Notes under the pieces: model-generated
Told to the model about the DNA's origin: nothing
Database searches by the model: none
Seen by the model: the letters and a program-made list of their open reading frames with translations, nothing else
Program-made: the position numbers and the translations under genes
Part shown: piece by piece, positions 25,497 to 32,928 of the stretch
Position numbering within the stretch: the stretch's first letter is position 1
How the letters are laid out: each line of letters opens with the position of its first letter
Assembly: GCF_006716485.1 (NCBI RefSeq)
Contig: NZ_VFPD01000001.1
Span: 1,115,096-1,179,095, forward strand
Direction of reading: 5' to 3'
DNA from: Chryseobacterium aquifrigidense
Lineage (GTDB): Bacteria; Bacteroidota; Bacteroidia; Flavobacteriales; Weeksellaceae
DNA: 64,000 bases

Positions 25497-25869
25497 GAAA
25501 TAAACTAGCGTTTTTAAATTTAAGGCTGCAAAGATGGATAATTATTTTTTAATTGAGTATTAAATCTTACCGATGTGATTTTATTCAGTTTTTGGAACAT
25601 GCTCTATTCCTCACTTTTTTGAATATGTTAATTATTTTATATCTTTCATTTACAATTTGTTATAAAATAAAATGATGAAAAATACAGCTTGTTTTTAATG
25701 GGTAAAAATAATTATGCTGTTCTCCATATTTTTAAATAAAACTAAATATTGTTGGAAAATATACTGTAATAATAACTAAGTAATAAAAAGCATAGGTGAC
25801 TTGAGTCATAATTTTTATACTGTTGTTTTGATAACTTGGATTATCATTTTACTTAAAATCGTATTAGTT
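25497..25869. other. 373-base AT-rich divergent intergenic region
   Basis: The region separates the minus-strand receptor gene from the plus-strand permease gene and should hold both promoters. A -7-like CATCTTTG for the receptor is at 25529-25536 on the minus strand. The rest is AT-rich with no repeats or stable hairpins that I could find. Confidence 0.4.
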
Positions 25870-26265
25870 ATGAAAAAAAATCTTTTTGAAAGGTTTTCAG
25901 ATCGTGTTGTTTGTATAACCGGAAGTCCGGGTGCTTTTGTGGGGGCCAGTTTACTGGTGGTGGTCTGGGCTATTTGCGGACCTGTTTTCAACTATTCCGA
26001 AACCTGGCAGCTGGTTATCAATACAGGTACTACTATTATTACTTTCCTGATGGTATTTCTGATTCAGAAAACCCAGAATAAAGACTCTAAAGCTATTCAG
26101 ATAAAACTCAACGAATTGATAGCATCCTATGAAAAAGCCAGTAACAGGCTGGTAGATATTGAAGATCTGACTGAGGAAGAACTGGACAAGCTCCACAAAT
26201 ATTATGAGAAGCTGGGCCAGCTATCGAAAGAAAAAGAAAATTCACAGGATCCCGTGAAAGAATAA
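25870..26265 (+). CDS. Low-affinity iron permease family membrane protein
   Basis: A 131-residue protein with a basic N terminus (MKKNLFERFSDRV), two hydrophobic helices (about residues 20-42 and 50-68), and the conserved QLVINTGTTIITFLMVFLIQKTQNKDSKAIQIKLNEL signature region of the low-affinity iron permease family. A cytoplasmic coiled-coil-like tail follows. I chose the ATG at 25870 instead of a TTG 69 bases upstream because this is the usual N terminus. Iron transport by bacterial members is unproven. It opens a run of stress-related genes. Confidence 0.8.
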   Translation: MKKNLFERFSDRVVCITGSPGAFVGASLLVVVWAICGPVFNYSETWQLVINTGTTIITFLMVFLIQKTQNKDSKAIQIKLNELIASYEKASNRLVDIEDLTEEELDKLHKYYEKLGQLSKEKENSQDPVKE

Positions 26266-26287
26266 CTGAATACTATAATATTATTAC

Positions 26288-26857
26288 ATGATTTTAAAAT
26301 CTTCTCAAATTGCTCACGCTGATTCATTGTCAGTGAAATCGCTGGTGCATTTCGTCATAGAACTGGAGAAACTGTTTAAGCGTATTGGAGAATATCTTCT
26401 TTCCGGAGGTGAAACAGTCTCAACGGCTGAAAGTGTTACAGCCGGATTTTTACAGTTTTCGTTTTCCCAGATGAAAGATGCCTCTCAATTTTTTAAAGGC
26501 GGAATGACGGCATACACATTGGAGGAAAAGGTAAATCTTCTTGAGGTAGACCCTGTGGAAGCTCAACAATATAACTGTGTATCTCCCCATATTGCTGAAA
26601 CAATGGCGTTGCAGGTAGGTAAAGTTTACAAAACCGACTGGTCTATCGGAGTTACGGGATATGCCACTCCGGTAGAAGAATCAGAGGGGAAGCTCTTTGC
26701 TTACTTTGCTATTGCTTACCAGGGAAAAGTTGTTCTTTCAGAGAAATTAGATCTGCATTCCAGAACTAAGCCGATTAATGCTCAACTTTATTACAGTGAA
26801 TTCATACTTGGATGTTTTAAGCTGGAGTTAGATAAGCACCGTGAAAATAAGAAATAG
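26288..26857 (+). CDS. CinA C-terminal domain protein (nicotinamide-nucleotide amidohydrolase type)
   Basis: A 189-residue protein with the COG1546 domain. The motifs TAESVTAGFL, FFKGGMTAYTLEEKVNLL, VSPHIAETMA and WSIGVTGYATP are in the usual order. The N-terminal MoCF-like domain of full-length CinA is absent. This type (PncC) deamidates nicotinamide mononucleotide in NAD recycling. The gene lies 22 bases after the iron permease gene and 37 bases before the SDR gene, consistent with one operon. Confidence 0.87.
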   Translation: MILKSSQIAHADSLSVKSLVHFVIELEKLFKRIGEYLLSGGETVSTAESVTAGFLQFSFSQMKDASQFFKGGMTAYTLEEKVNLLEVDPVEAQQYNCVSPHIAETMALQVGKVYKTDWSIGVTGYATPVEESEGKLFAYFAIAYQGKVVLSEKLDLHSRTKPINAQLYYSEFILGCFKLELDKHRENKK

Positions 26858-26894
26858 AAACCATCTCAATAATAAGCTATTAATACAATTAATT

Positions 26895-27647
26895 ATGGAA
26901 AAATTGCAATTGCAGAGTAAATCTGTCCTTATTACAGGAGCAGACAGCGGAATTGGTAAGGCAGTCGCTCTTTTATTGGCTAAAGAAGGAGCAGATATTG
27001 CCTTCATCCACTATCATGATGCCAAAGATGCCAGGAAAACAGTGGAGGAAATAAAAAAAACAGGAAGAAAGGCTCTTTCGTTTGAGGGAGATATTAATGA
27101 CAGTAAATTTTGTGAATCTGTTGTTGATGAAGTAGTTTCCAAATTCGGAGGAATAGATATCCTGATTAATAATGCCGGAACCCAGGTTCCCTGTGAAAGT
27201 ATAGAAAATCTAAAAGAAGAAGATATCCGCAAGACTTTCGACTCCAACATTATTGGAATGATCCTGCTGACGAAGATCGTATTTCCTCATCTAAAACAAG
27301 GAGATGCTATTATCAATACTACTTCAGCTACTGCTTATATGGGCCATGAAGAATTACTGGATTATTCTGCAACCAAAGGAGCTATTGTTTCTTTTACCCG
27401 ATCACTCGCACTTCAGGCCAAACCTAAGGGAATAAGAGTGAATGCTGTAGCACCCGGGCCGGTAGCCACGCCGCTTACTGAAAAAACATTCGGGGAAGAG
27501 GATGAGGATCAGAATAAACCACCGTTAGAACGTAATGCTTCTCCTGAGGAAGTGGCAGCAAGTTTTTTATTTCTGGCTACCGATGCTTCAGCACAGATAA
27601 CGGGGCAGGTGCTTCATCCTAATGGAGGTCTTATTATTAACGGTTAA
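26895..27647 (+). CDS. SDR family oxidoreductase, general-stress type
   Basis: A 250-residue short-chain dehydrogenase. The NAD(P)-binding motif TGADSGIG (about residues 14-21), NNAG, the catalytic Ser in TTSAT and the YSATK motif (Tyr-x-x-x-Lys) are all present, as is the APGPVATPL segment. I chose the ATG at 26895 because the GTG at 26841 overlaps the CinA gene and lacks conserved residues. It resembles YhdF/YhxC-like stress SDRs. The substrate is unknown. It sits between CinA and alpha-amylase genes. Confidence 0.87.
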   Translation: MEKLQLQSKSVLITGADSGIGKAVALLLAKEGADIAFIHYHDAKDARKTVEEIKKTGRKALSFEGDINDSKFCESVVDEVVSKFGGIDILINNAGTQVPCESIENLKEEDIRKTFDSNIIGMILLTKIVFPHLKQGDAIINTTSATAYMGHEELLDYSATKGAIVSFTRSLALQAKPKGIRVNAVAPGPVATPLTEKTFGEEDEDQNKPPLERNASPEEVAASFLFLATDASAQITGQVLHPNGGLIING

Positions 27648-27658
27648 ATTCAGTGGAT

Positions 27659-29137
27659 ATGAATGGAGTTATTATGCAGTTTTTCCATTGGTATCATCCT
27701 GGAAACCTTTGGAATGAATTTGTTGAAAAAGCAGAATATTTAAGAGATTTGGGATTTACTGCCGTATGGCTTCCTCCTGCCAATAAATGTAGTCTCAGCA
27801 CAGAAGGCCGGGGCTACGATGTGTATGACCTTTATGACCTTGGAGAGTTTGATCAGAAAGGAAGTATTGCTACACGCTATGGTACAAAGGCAGAATATTT
27901 AAAAGCTATAAACAAAGCTCACGAAGTAGGAATGGCGGTGTATGCCGATATTGTGTTAAACCATAGGATGGGAGGCGATGAAGAAGAAAATATCACGGTA
28001 CATCAGCTGAACGAAGAAAACCGGAATGAAAGAATTGCTGAAAATCTGGAAGTTACCGCCTATACGAAGTTTACCTTTCCGGGAAGAAATGGAACTTATT
28101 CGGATTTTATATGGGATCACCACTGCTTCAGCGGTATCGATTATATCATAAAAGAAGGAGCAGAATTAAAAGGCATCTTTAAAATTCATAATGAATATGG
28201 GGAAGAGTGGACTGACGCTGTAAGTCATCAGTTTGGTAATTATGACTATCTGATGGGAGCTGACATAGAATATCGTAATCCTAGCGTTGTGAAGGAAATG
28301 AAAAGCTGGATCCGATGGTATATGGAAACAACAAAAGTAGACGGTATCCGGCTGGATGCTTTAAAACACATCTCCTCCGATTTTTTGAAAGACTGGATCT
28401 CCTATATTAAAACAGAAGTGAATCCTGAATGTTTTGTTTTGGGGGAATTCTGGAAAGACGAAGCAGAAAAAATAGAATACTTTTCCGATAAAATGTCTGA
28501 TCTTATCTCGTGTTTTGATGCTCCGCTGCATTATAACTTCTTTAAGGCTTCGCAGGACGGTAAAGATTATGATATGAGCCAGATTTTAAAAGGAAGCTTT
28601 TTGGAGAAGAAACCGGTATTCTCTGTTTCTTTTGTAGAAAATCATGATACACAGCACCTTCAGGCTCTTGAATCTGCAGTGAAAGACTGGTTTAAACCCT
28701 TGGCCTATGCTATTATTCTTCTTACCGATGAAGCTTATCCCTGTGTATTTTATCCCGATCTTTTTGGTACGGAATATATTGATACTAAAGATGAAGAGGA
28801 AGTGCATATCATTATGCCGAAGGTTGAAGAACTTCCTGATTTGCTTGAAGCAAGAAAGCGTTTTGCATACGGTCAGCAGATCGATTATTTTGATCATCCC
28901 AACTGCATAGCTTTTGTACGAAAGGGAGATGATAAGCATCCGGGCTGCATTGTAATCATGTCTAATACTGAAGAAGGTTATAAAGAAATAGAATTGGGAA
29001 AAGAACATGCAGATTCAGTCTATATCGATTTTTTAAAGAATCGTCATGAAGAAATTTATACGGATAAAAACGGGAAAGCGGTGTTTACTGTAAATCCGGG
29101 TTCAGTAAGTATATGGATAAAGAAATATAAGTCTTAG
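27659..29137 (+). CDS. Cytoplasmic alpha-amylase (GH13)
   Basis: A 492-residue enzyme with no signal peptide, beginning at the ATG at 27659 (MNGVIMQFFHWYHPG). GH13 regions are present: DIVLNHRMGGD (region I), DGIRLDALKH with catalytic Asp (region II), VLGEFWKDE with catalytic Glu (region III), and FVENHDTQ (region IV). The fold is similar to cytoplasmic AmyS-type amylases that hydrolyse internal glycogen or maltodextrins. The SDR gene ends 11 bases upstream, so they are co-transcribed. The stress-related location suggests mobilising storage glucan. Confidence 0.9.
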   Translation: MNGVIMQFFHWYHPGNLWNEFVEKAEYLRDLGFTAVWLPPANKCSLSTEGRGYDVYDLYDLGEFDQKGSIATRYGTKAEYLKAINKAHEVGMAVYADIVLNHRMGGDEEENITVHQLNEENRNERIAENLEVTAYTKFTFPGRNGTYSDFIWDHHCFSGIDYIIKEGAELKGIFKIHNEYGEEWTDAVSHQFGNYDYLMGADIEYRNPSVVKEMKSWIRWYMETTKVDGIRLDALKHISSDFLKDWISYIKTEVNPECFVLGEFWKDEAEKIEYFSDKMSDLISCFDAPLHYNFFKASQDGKDYDMSQILKGSFLEKKPVFSVSFVENHDTQHLQALESAVKDWFKPLAYAIILLTDEAYPCVFYPDLFGTEYIDTKDEEEVHIIMPKVEELPDLLEARKRFAYGQQIDYFDHPNCIAFVRKGDDKHPGCIVIMSNTEEGYKEIELGKEHADSVYIDFLKNRHEEIYTDKNGKAVFTVNPGSVSIWIKKYKS

Positions 29138-29173
29138 AATAACCATATTCTTACTCATTTTAGATACCACATC

Positions 29174-29206
29174 TTTGCATTTCAGGCAAAAATGGTCTTA
29201 TAGTTG
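29174..29206 (+). promoter_or_regulatory. Putative promoter for the ferritin-like gene
   Basis: TTTG (29174-29177), a 21-base spacer and TATAGTTG (29199-29206) approximate the consensus, with one mismatch in the -7 element. The ATG at 29244 lies about 37 bases downstream. Confidence 0.4.
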
Positions 29207-29243
29207 CAGATTTACCACCAATCAATCACTAAATTATTATATT

Positions 29244-29816
29244 ATGGAAACGAAAACGGCAACCAAAAAATCACCAGCCAAAAAAACGACAACAACAAAA
29301 ACAACAGCAAAAACTCCGGCTAAAAAAAATGCAGCCAAAAGTTTGGAAGATCTTTTTGAAGATGCACTGAAAGATATTTACTGGGCTGAAAAAGCACTAC
29401 TGAAAGCGCTGCCGACGATGATGAAAAATGCAAGCAGTGAAAAGCTTAAAACAGCCATCGACAAGCATATCACCGAGACGGAAGGCCATGTGGAAAGACT
29501 GGAAGAATGTTTTAAAGCATTAGGAAAAAAGGCACAGGCAAAGAAATGCGATGCTATGCAGGGACTGCTGGATGAAGGGAAAAGTATACTGGAAGAAACA
29601 GAACCGGGAGCAGTAAGAGATGCGGGAATTATTGCAGCAGCACAGAAAGTTGAACATTATGAAATTGCCACATACGGTACACTTGCAGCGTTCGCAAAAG
29701 TATTAAAAGAAGAGGAGTGTCTTAAAAATCTTTTAAGTACACTGGAAGAGGAAAAAAAATGTGACGAACTGTTAACAAAAGTTGCCGATACCAATCTTAA
29801 TAGTAAAGCAATGTAA
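29244..29816 (+). CDS. DUF892 ferritin-like protein (YciE/YciF) with histone-like tail
   Basis: A 190-residue protein. Residues 1-32 are almost only Lys, Thr, Ala and Pro (ATKKSPAKKTTTTKTTAKT), like the tail of histone H1 or of bacterial AlgP-type proteins. The rest is the four-helix DUF892 domain with conserved acidic and His residues: LFEDALKDIYWAEKALLKALP, HITETEGHVERLEECF and EHYEIATYGTLA. I chose the ATG at 29244 because the upstream TTG frame adds an unconserved extension. YciE/YciF proteins bind metal and are stress-induced. The tail may bind DNA, as in Dps-like protectors, but this is inferred. Confidence 0.85.
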   Translation: METKTATKKSPAKKTTTTKTTAKTPAKKNAAKSLEDLFEDALKDIYWAEKALLKALPTMMKNASSEKLKTAIDKHITETEGHVERLEECFKALGKKAQAKKCDAMQGLLDEGKSILEETEPGAVRDAGIIAAAQKVEHYEIATYGTLAAFAKVLKEEECLKNLLSTLEEEKKCDELLTKVADTNLNSKAM

Positions 29817-29831
29817 TACAATCTTTATAAA

Positions 29832-29862
29832 AGGAGACCTGAAAAGATCAGGTCTCTTTTTT
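29832..29862 (+). terminator. Intrinsic terminator
   Basis: GAGACCTGA (29834-29842) pairs with TCAGGTCTC (29848-29856), followed by a T-run to 29862. Confidence 0.85.
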
Positions 29863-29908
29863 ATTGTTGAAATCTGGAAGGTTCAAAAAGCAGTAGTTTT
29901 ATCTTTGG

Positions 29909-29937
29909 TTGATTTTGTATCAGTTTTAGTATATTTG
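29909..29937 (+). promoter_or_regulatory. Putative promoter for alkB
   Basis: TTG (29909-29911), an 18-base spacer and TATATTTG (29930-29937) match the consensus. The alkB ATG is about 100 bases downstream, leaving a longer leader of unknown function. Confidence 0.5.
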
Positions 29938-30038
29938 TAGATATTATTTGTATCAATTTAGTTTTCTTATAGGGAACAATAATTAAATAACAACTTTTAT
30001 ACTTTACAGAGAAATTTTTCAATTTATAAAGATTAAAA

Positions 30039-30650
30039 ATGACCCAACTTAGCCTGTTCGACTCAGAAGATCTGTACGAATTTCCAAAAGACCTTCTGGA
30101 ATACAGAGAACATTTCCTGAATCAGGATGAAGCAGACAGCCTTAAGAACCTTTTGCTTGAAACAGCACCCTGGAAGCAGCGCACCCAGAAAATGTATGAT
30201 AAAACGGTTCTCACACCCCGCTTAACAGCCTGGTATGGTGATCCGAAAACTGATTATCCACTGGGAAATGGTGAAGTGGAAAATAATCTCTGGACACCTG
30301 AACTGCTTTCTTTAAAGGAAAGAATAGAAGAAACATTCGGTTATCAGTTCAATTCTGTATTGCTTAACCTTTACAGAGATCATCATGATTCTGTCGCCTG
30401 GCATCGGGATAAAGAAAGCAGATATGGAAAACGACCCGTGATAGCATCGGTAAGTTTAGGGCAGACCAGAAATTTTGATTTCAGGAAAAAAGATCATCAT
30501 CAGAGTAAATACAGCCTGCCTCTTCCTCACGGTTCATTATTGATTATGAAAGGAGACCTTCAGGAAAACTGGGAACATCGGATTGCTAAATCTGTCACCA
30601 CGATGAAAGAGCGTATTAATCTTACGTTCAGACTGGTTAATCAGCTTTAG
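30039..30650 (+). CDS. alkB: AlkB-type 2-oxoglutarate-dependent DNA/RNA repair dioxygenase
   Basis: A 203-residue Fe(II)/2-oxoglutarate oxygenase. The metal ligands are in WHRDKE (His-x-Asp) and the later His in ENWEHRIAKS. The 2-oxoglutarate-binding Arg pair is in RINLTFR. The substrate-lid motif region NSVLLNLYRDHHDSVAWH is typical of AlkB homologues such as ALKBH2/3. It removes N-methyl lesions from DNA or RNA by oxidative demethylation. It has its own promoter-like sequence and is a single gene in the stress region. Confidence 0.9.
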   Translation: MTQLSLFDSEDLYEFPKDLLEYREHFLNQDEADSLKNLLLETAPWKQRTQKMYDKTVLTPRLTAWYGDPKTDYPLGNGEVENNLWTPELLSLKERIEETFGYQFNSVLLNLYRDHHDSVAWHRDKESRYGKRPVIASVSLGQTRNFDFRKKDHHQSKYSLPLPHGSLLIMKGDLQENWEHRIAKSVTTMKERINLTFRLVNQL

Positions 30651-30780
30651 TGTGTTCATTTATAAGGCTTTGTGATTGGGCTTAAAGTGCTGGGCTCTGC
30701 TTTTTGGCAAATAAATTGTTGTATTTATAAACAAAGTCATTGTTTGACTTCATTACTATCACCACTTAAAATTTATTATT

Positions 30781-31392
30781 ATGAAAAATCTTGTAGTAAC
30801 AATTTTTGCATTGGCTGCTTTAACAGCGTGTAAAAAAAACGAACCGACATCAACGAGTCAATCTGAGGAAAGTACAACAATATCTGCTCCGGCAGAATCC
30901 GGGATGACGGTATCCGACTCTACCAAAATGTCTGACACCAAAGAACAGAAAAGTACTCTCAGTGATCATGACAAAAAATTTGCAGATGCTGCAGCCATAG
31001 GAGGACTTATGGAAGTCATGATGGGAAAACTCGCCGCAACAAACGCTGAGAATTCAGTGGTAAAATCTTTGGGAGCAATGATGGTAACAGATCATACCAA
31101 AGCAAATGACGAGCTCAAGAAATGGGCTTCAGAAACCGGGTATACATTACCCACAAGCTTGGATACTGAAAAGCAGAAGATGTATGATGATCTGAAAGCT
31201 AAGAAAGGAAAGGACTTTGACAAAAAATATACGGATCTTATGGTCAGTGATCATAAAGAAGATGTAGAAGCATTCAAAAAAGAGGCATCAGAAGGAACAG
31301 AAGCCTCATTAAAGTCTTTTGCAGCGAAGACCCTTCCTACACTCGAGCATCATTTGCATGAATCGGAAAAAGCCAAAAATGCTGTCAAATAA
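30781..31392 (+). CDS. DUF4142 lipoprotein
   Basis: A 203-residue protein with a lipobox ending at Cys17 (ALAALTAC), a Ser/Thr/Glu-rich linker (residues 20-60), then the DUF4142 helical domain. The domain has the AAAIGGLMEVMMGKLAATNAEN and GAMMVTDHTKANDELKK segments and ends with LEHHLHESEKAK. The family resembles ferritin-like bundles and occurs often in stress-responsive loci. It should sit in the periplasm or outer membrane. The function is unknown. Confidence 0.85.
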   Translation: MKNLVVTIFALAALTACKKNEPTSTSQSEESTTISAPAESGMTVSDSTKMSDTKEQKSTLSDHDKKFADAAAIGGLMEVMMGKLAATNAENSVVKSLGAMMVTDHTKANDELKKWASETGYTLPTSLDTEKQKMYDDLKAKKGKDFDKKYTDLMVSDHKEDVEAFKKEASEGTEASLKSFAAKTLPTLEHHLHESEKAKNAVK

Positions 31393-31487
31393 TATTGAGT
31401 GTATATGACTTGCATCATAAGTCCGAACAGAAAGTATTTAATAATTTTGAAAGGATTAAATATTATTTGTTCTTGATTATAGTAAGA

Positions 31488-31609
31488 AGGCTGTCTCAAA
31501 AACGTCATTCTGAGTGAAATGTAATGTAATGAAGAATCTCATTTGTTAGATTATCAATAAGATTCTTCTTTCGTAACAAAGTCAGATTGTTTGAGTTTTG
31601 AGACAGCCT
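31488..31609. repeat. 122-base MITE-like element with perfect 14-base terminal inverted repeats
   Basis: AGGCTGTCTCAAAA (31488-31501) and TTTTGAGACAGCCT (31596-31609) are perfect inverted repeats. Inside, GAAGAATCT (31531-31539) pairs with AGATTCTTC (31560-31568). The segment GTCATTCTGAGTGAAATG (31504-31521) resembles a sequence I have seen repeatedly between flavobacterial genes. It contains no gene and lies between two convergent genes, so it may also serve as a terminator for both. Confidence 0.65.
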
Positions 31610-31618
31610 CTTTTTGAG

Positions 31619-32080
31619 TTATTCTTTCTTTTTATATTCTTCAATTTTCTTAAACTGTCTATAGGAATCTTTCAGGTTACGAAGCTGTTCAGATACAATT
31701 TCAATACTTTTTGTACTAAGATCACCCGTATCCAGTGCATTTTGATAGGCTTCTATCGCTGCTTTTTCGCCAAATACTACATTTTCTAAGGTAGATTCTA
31801 TCAGATTTCCCATGGTAAAAGAATTTTTAACGTCAATCCATGTTCTGTGAACAGCTCCTGCCACAGACGTTGAGTCCTCCGGAATACCTTGTTTTTCTGT
31901 GATGAGGTTAATCAGTTCGTTTTTCATGATTTTCGATTGTGAAATCATATGCTCATATTCATCTTTTACATCCGGATACATTTCCCAGACTTTCCCATCT
32001 ACTTTTTCAAAACCTTCCTTTCTGTCGTTGATAATATGAAGTAAATCATTAAGTACCGATATTTCCTGCTGATGATCCAT
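31619..32080 (-). CDS. PA2169 family four-helix-bundle protein (DUF2383)
   Basis: A 153-residue helical protein. ISVLNDLLHIINDRKEGFEK begins the domain, GAVHRTWIDVKNSF is a recognisable middle motif, and AIEAYQNALDTGDLS closes the third helix. This order fits the PA2169/DUF2383 family, which has a ferritin-like bundle. It is convergent with the DUF4142 gene and its stop lies ten bases from the repeat at 31488-31609. Homologues sit in stress islands in other bacteria. Function unknown. Confidence 0.8.
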   Translation of the reverse strand: MDHQQEISVLNDLLHIINDRKEGFEKVDGKVWEMYPDVKDEYEHMISQSKIMKNELINLITEKQGIPEDSTSVAGAVHRTWIDVKNSFTMGNLIESTLENVVFGEKAAIEAYQNALDTGDLSTKSIEIVSEQLRNLKDSYRQFKKIEEYKKKE

Positions 32081-32205
32081 AATATAATTTTTAAGTTAGA
32101 TATAAAATTAAAACTTACCTGCCGAACTCTTTATAATCCTGGTCATATCTGAAAATAAAAGCCAAAGTCCTTTCTTTTTACATCAAAAAACTGCACCTTT
32201 GCCTC

Positions 32206-32292
32206 ACAATGGGGTGCTACAGAACAGTGGCTGAGATGATACCCAGGAATATATTTCCACACCTGATCCGGATAATGCCGGCGTAGGGATTG
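32206..32292 (+). ncRNA. TPP (thiamine pyrophosphate) riboswitch
   Basis: All conserved THI-box parts are present in order: GGGGTGC (32211-32217), GCTGAGA (32230-32236), ACCC (32241-32244), and ACCTGATCCGGATAATGCC with GCGTAGGGA (32261-32289). A -7-like CACCTTTG (32194-32201) places the transcript start near 32206. TATCATCTCA (32299-32308), just 3' of the aptamer, is a perfect complement of TGAGATGATA (32232-32241) and so can break the aptamer core. The regulated genes are the PnuC-type transporter and the acyl-CoA-dehydrogenase-like gene. High TPP should turn expression off. Confidence 0.95.
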
Positions 32293-32331
32293 ATTACTTA
32301 TCATCTCATCATTTGATTTCTAACAATTAAT

Positions 32332-32928
32332 ATGATGCAGGACATTTTAAAACAAATTACTTTACCGGAATGGTTTGGAGTCTTATTTTCAGTCATTCAG
32401 GTTCTACTGGCCCGTAAAAACAATGTCAACAACTATCTTTTCGGAATCGCAGGGATTCTGCTTACACTCTATGTGATGCTTACTTCAAAGCTCTATGCTG
32501 AATTTACCTTAAACCTTTATTATCTGATCATGAGCATCTACGGATGGCTGTACTGGAAATTCGGGAAACAAAAATCGGAAATGGAAATCTCCGTTACTAC
32601 CACCACAGAAAAATGGATTACAGGAGGTATTGTTCTGGGAACGTTTATCTTATTCTGGTCTTTTCTTACTCATTTTACTGATTCTGATGTTCCGGTCTGG
32701 GATTCTCTGGTAAGTGCTTTTGCCTGGGCAGGAATGTGGCTCATGGCAAGAAGAAAAATTGAAAACTGGGTGATACTGAATGTCAGTAATATTATTTCCA
32801 TCCCCTTGATGATTCATAAAGAATTATATCTATATGCTGTTCTGACATCATTTTTATTTTTAGTGGCTATTTCCGGGTATATGGAGTGGCAAAAAATCAT
32901 TAAATCCAAAGCTAATGCTGAATACTAA
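32332..32928 (+). CDS. pnuT: PnuC-family transporter, probable thiamine transporter PnuT
   Basis: A 198-residue membrane protein with about seven hydrophobic segments and the PnuC signature NNYLFGIAGILLTLYVM, YLIMSIYGWLYWKFG (with the W-x-x-W pair) and VNVSN-like LNVSNIISIPLMIHKEL. PnuC members move nicotinamide riboside, but those of Bacteroidota under TPP riboswitches are assigned as thiamine transporters (PnuT). The riboswitch directly upstream supports thiamine as substrate. The start is the first of two adjacent ATGs (32332, 32335). It overlaps the next gene by 14 bases. Confidence 0.88.
   Translation: MMQDILKQITLPEWFGVLFSVIQVLLARKNNVNNYLFGIAGILLTLYVMLTSKLYAEFTLNLYYLIMSIYGWLYWKFGKQKSEMEISVTTTTEKWITGGIVLGTFILFWSFLTHFTDSDVPVWDSLVSAFAWAGMWLMARRKIENWVILNVSNIISIPLMIHKELYLYAVLTSFLFLVAISGYMEWQKIIKSKANAEY

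Noticed and set aside
25801..25869. TTG start giving an extra hydrophobic segment on the iron permease protein
   Set aside because: The known family begins at the basic MKKNLFERF stretch, so the ATG at 25870 is preferred.
26841..26894. GTG start of the stress SDR overlapping CinA
   Set aside because: The conserved Rossmann motif begins just after the ATG at 26895, and the extension is unconserved.
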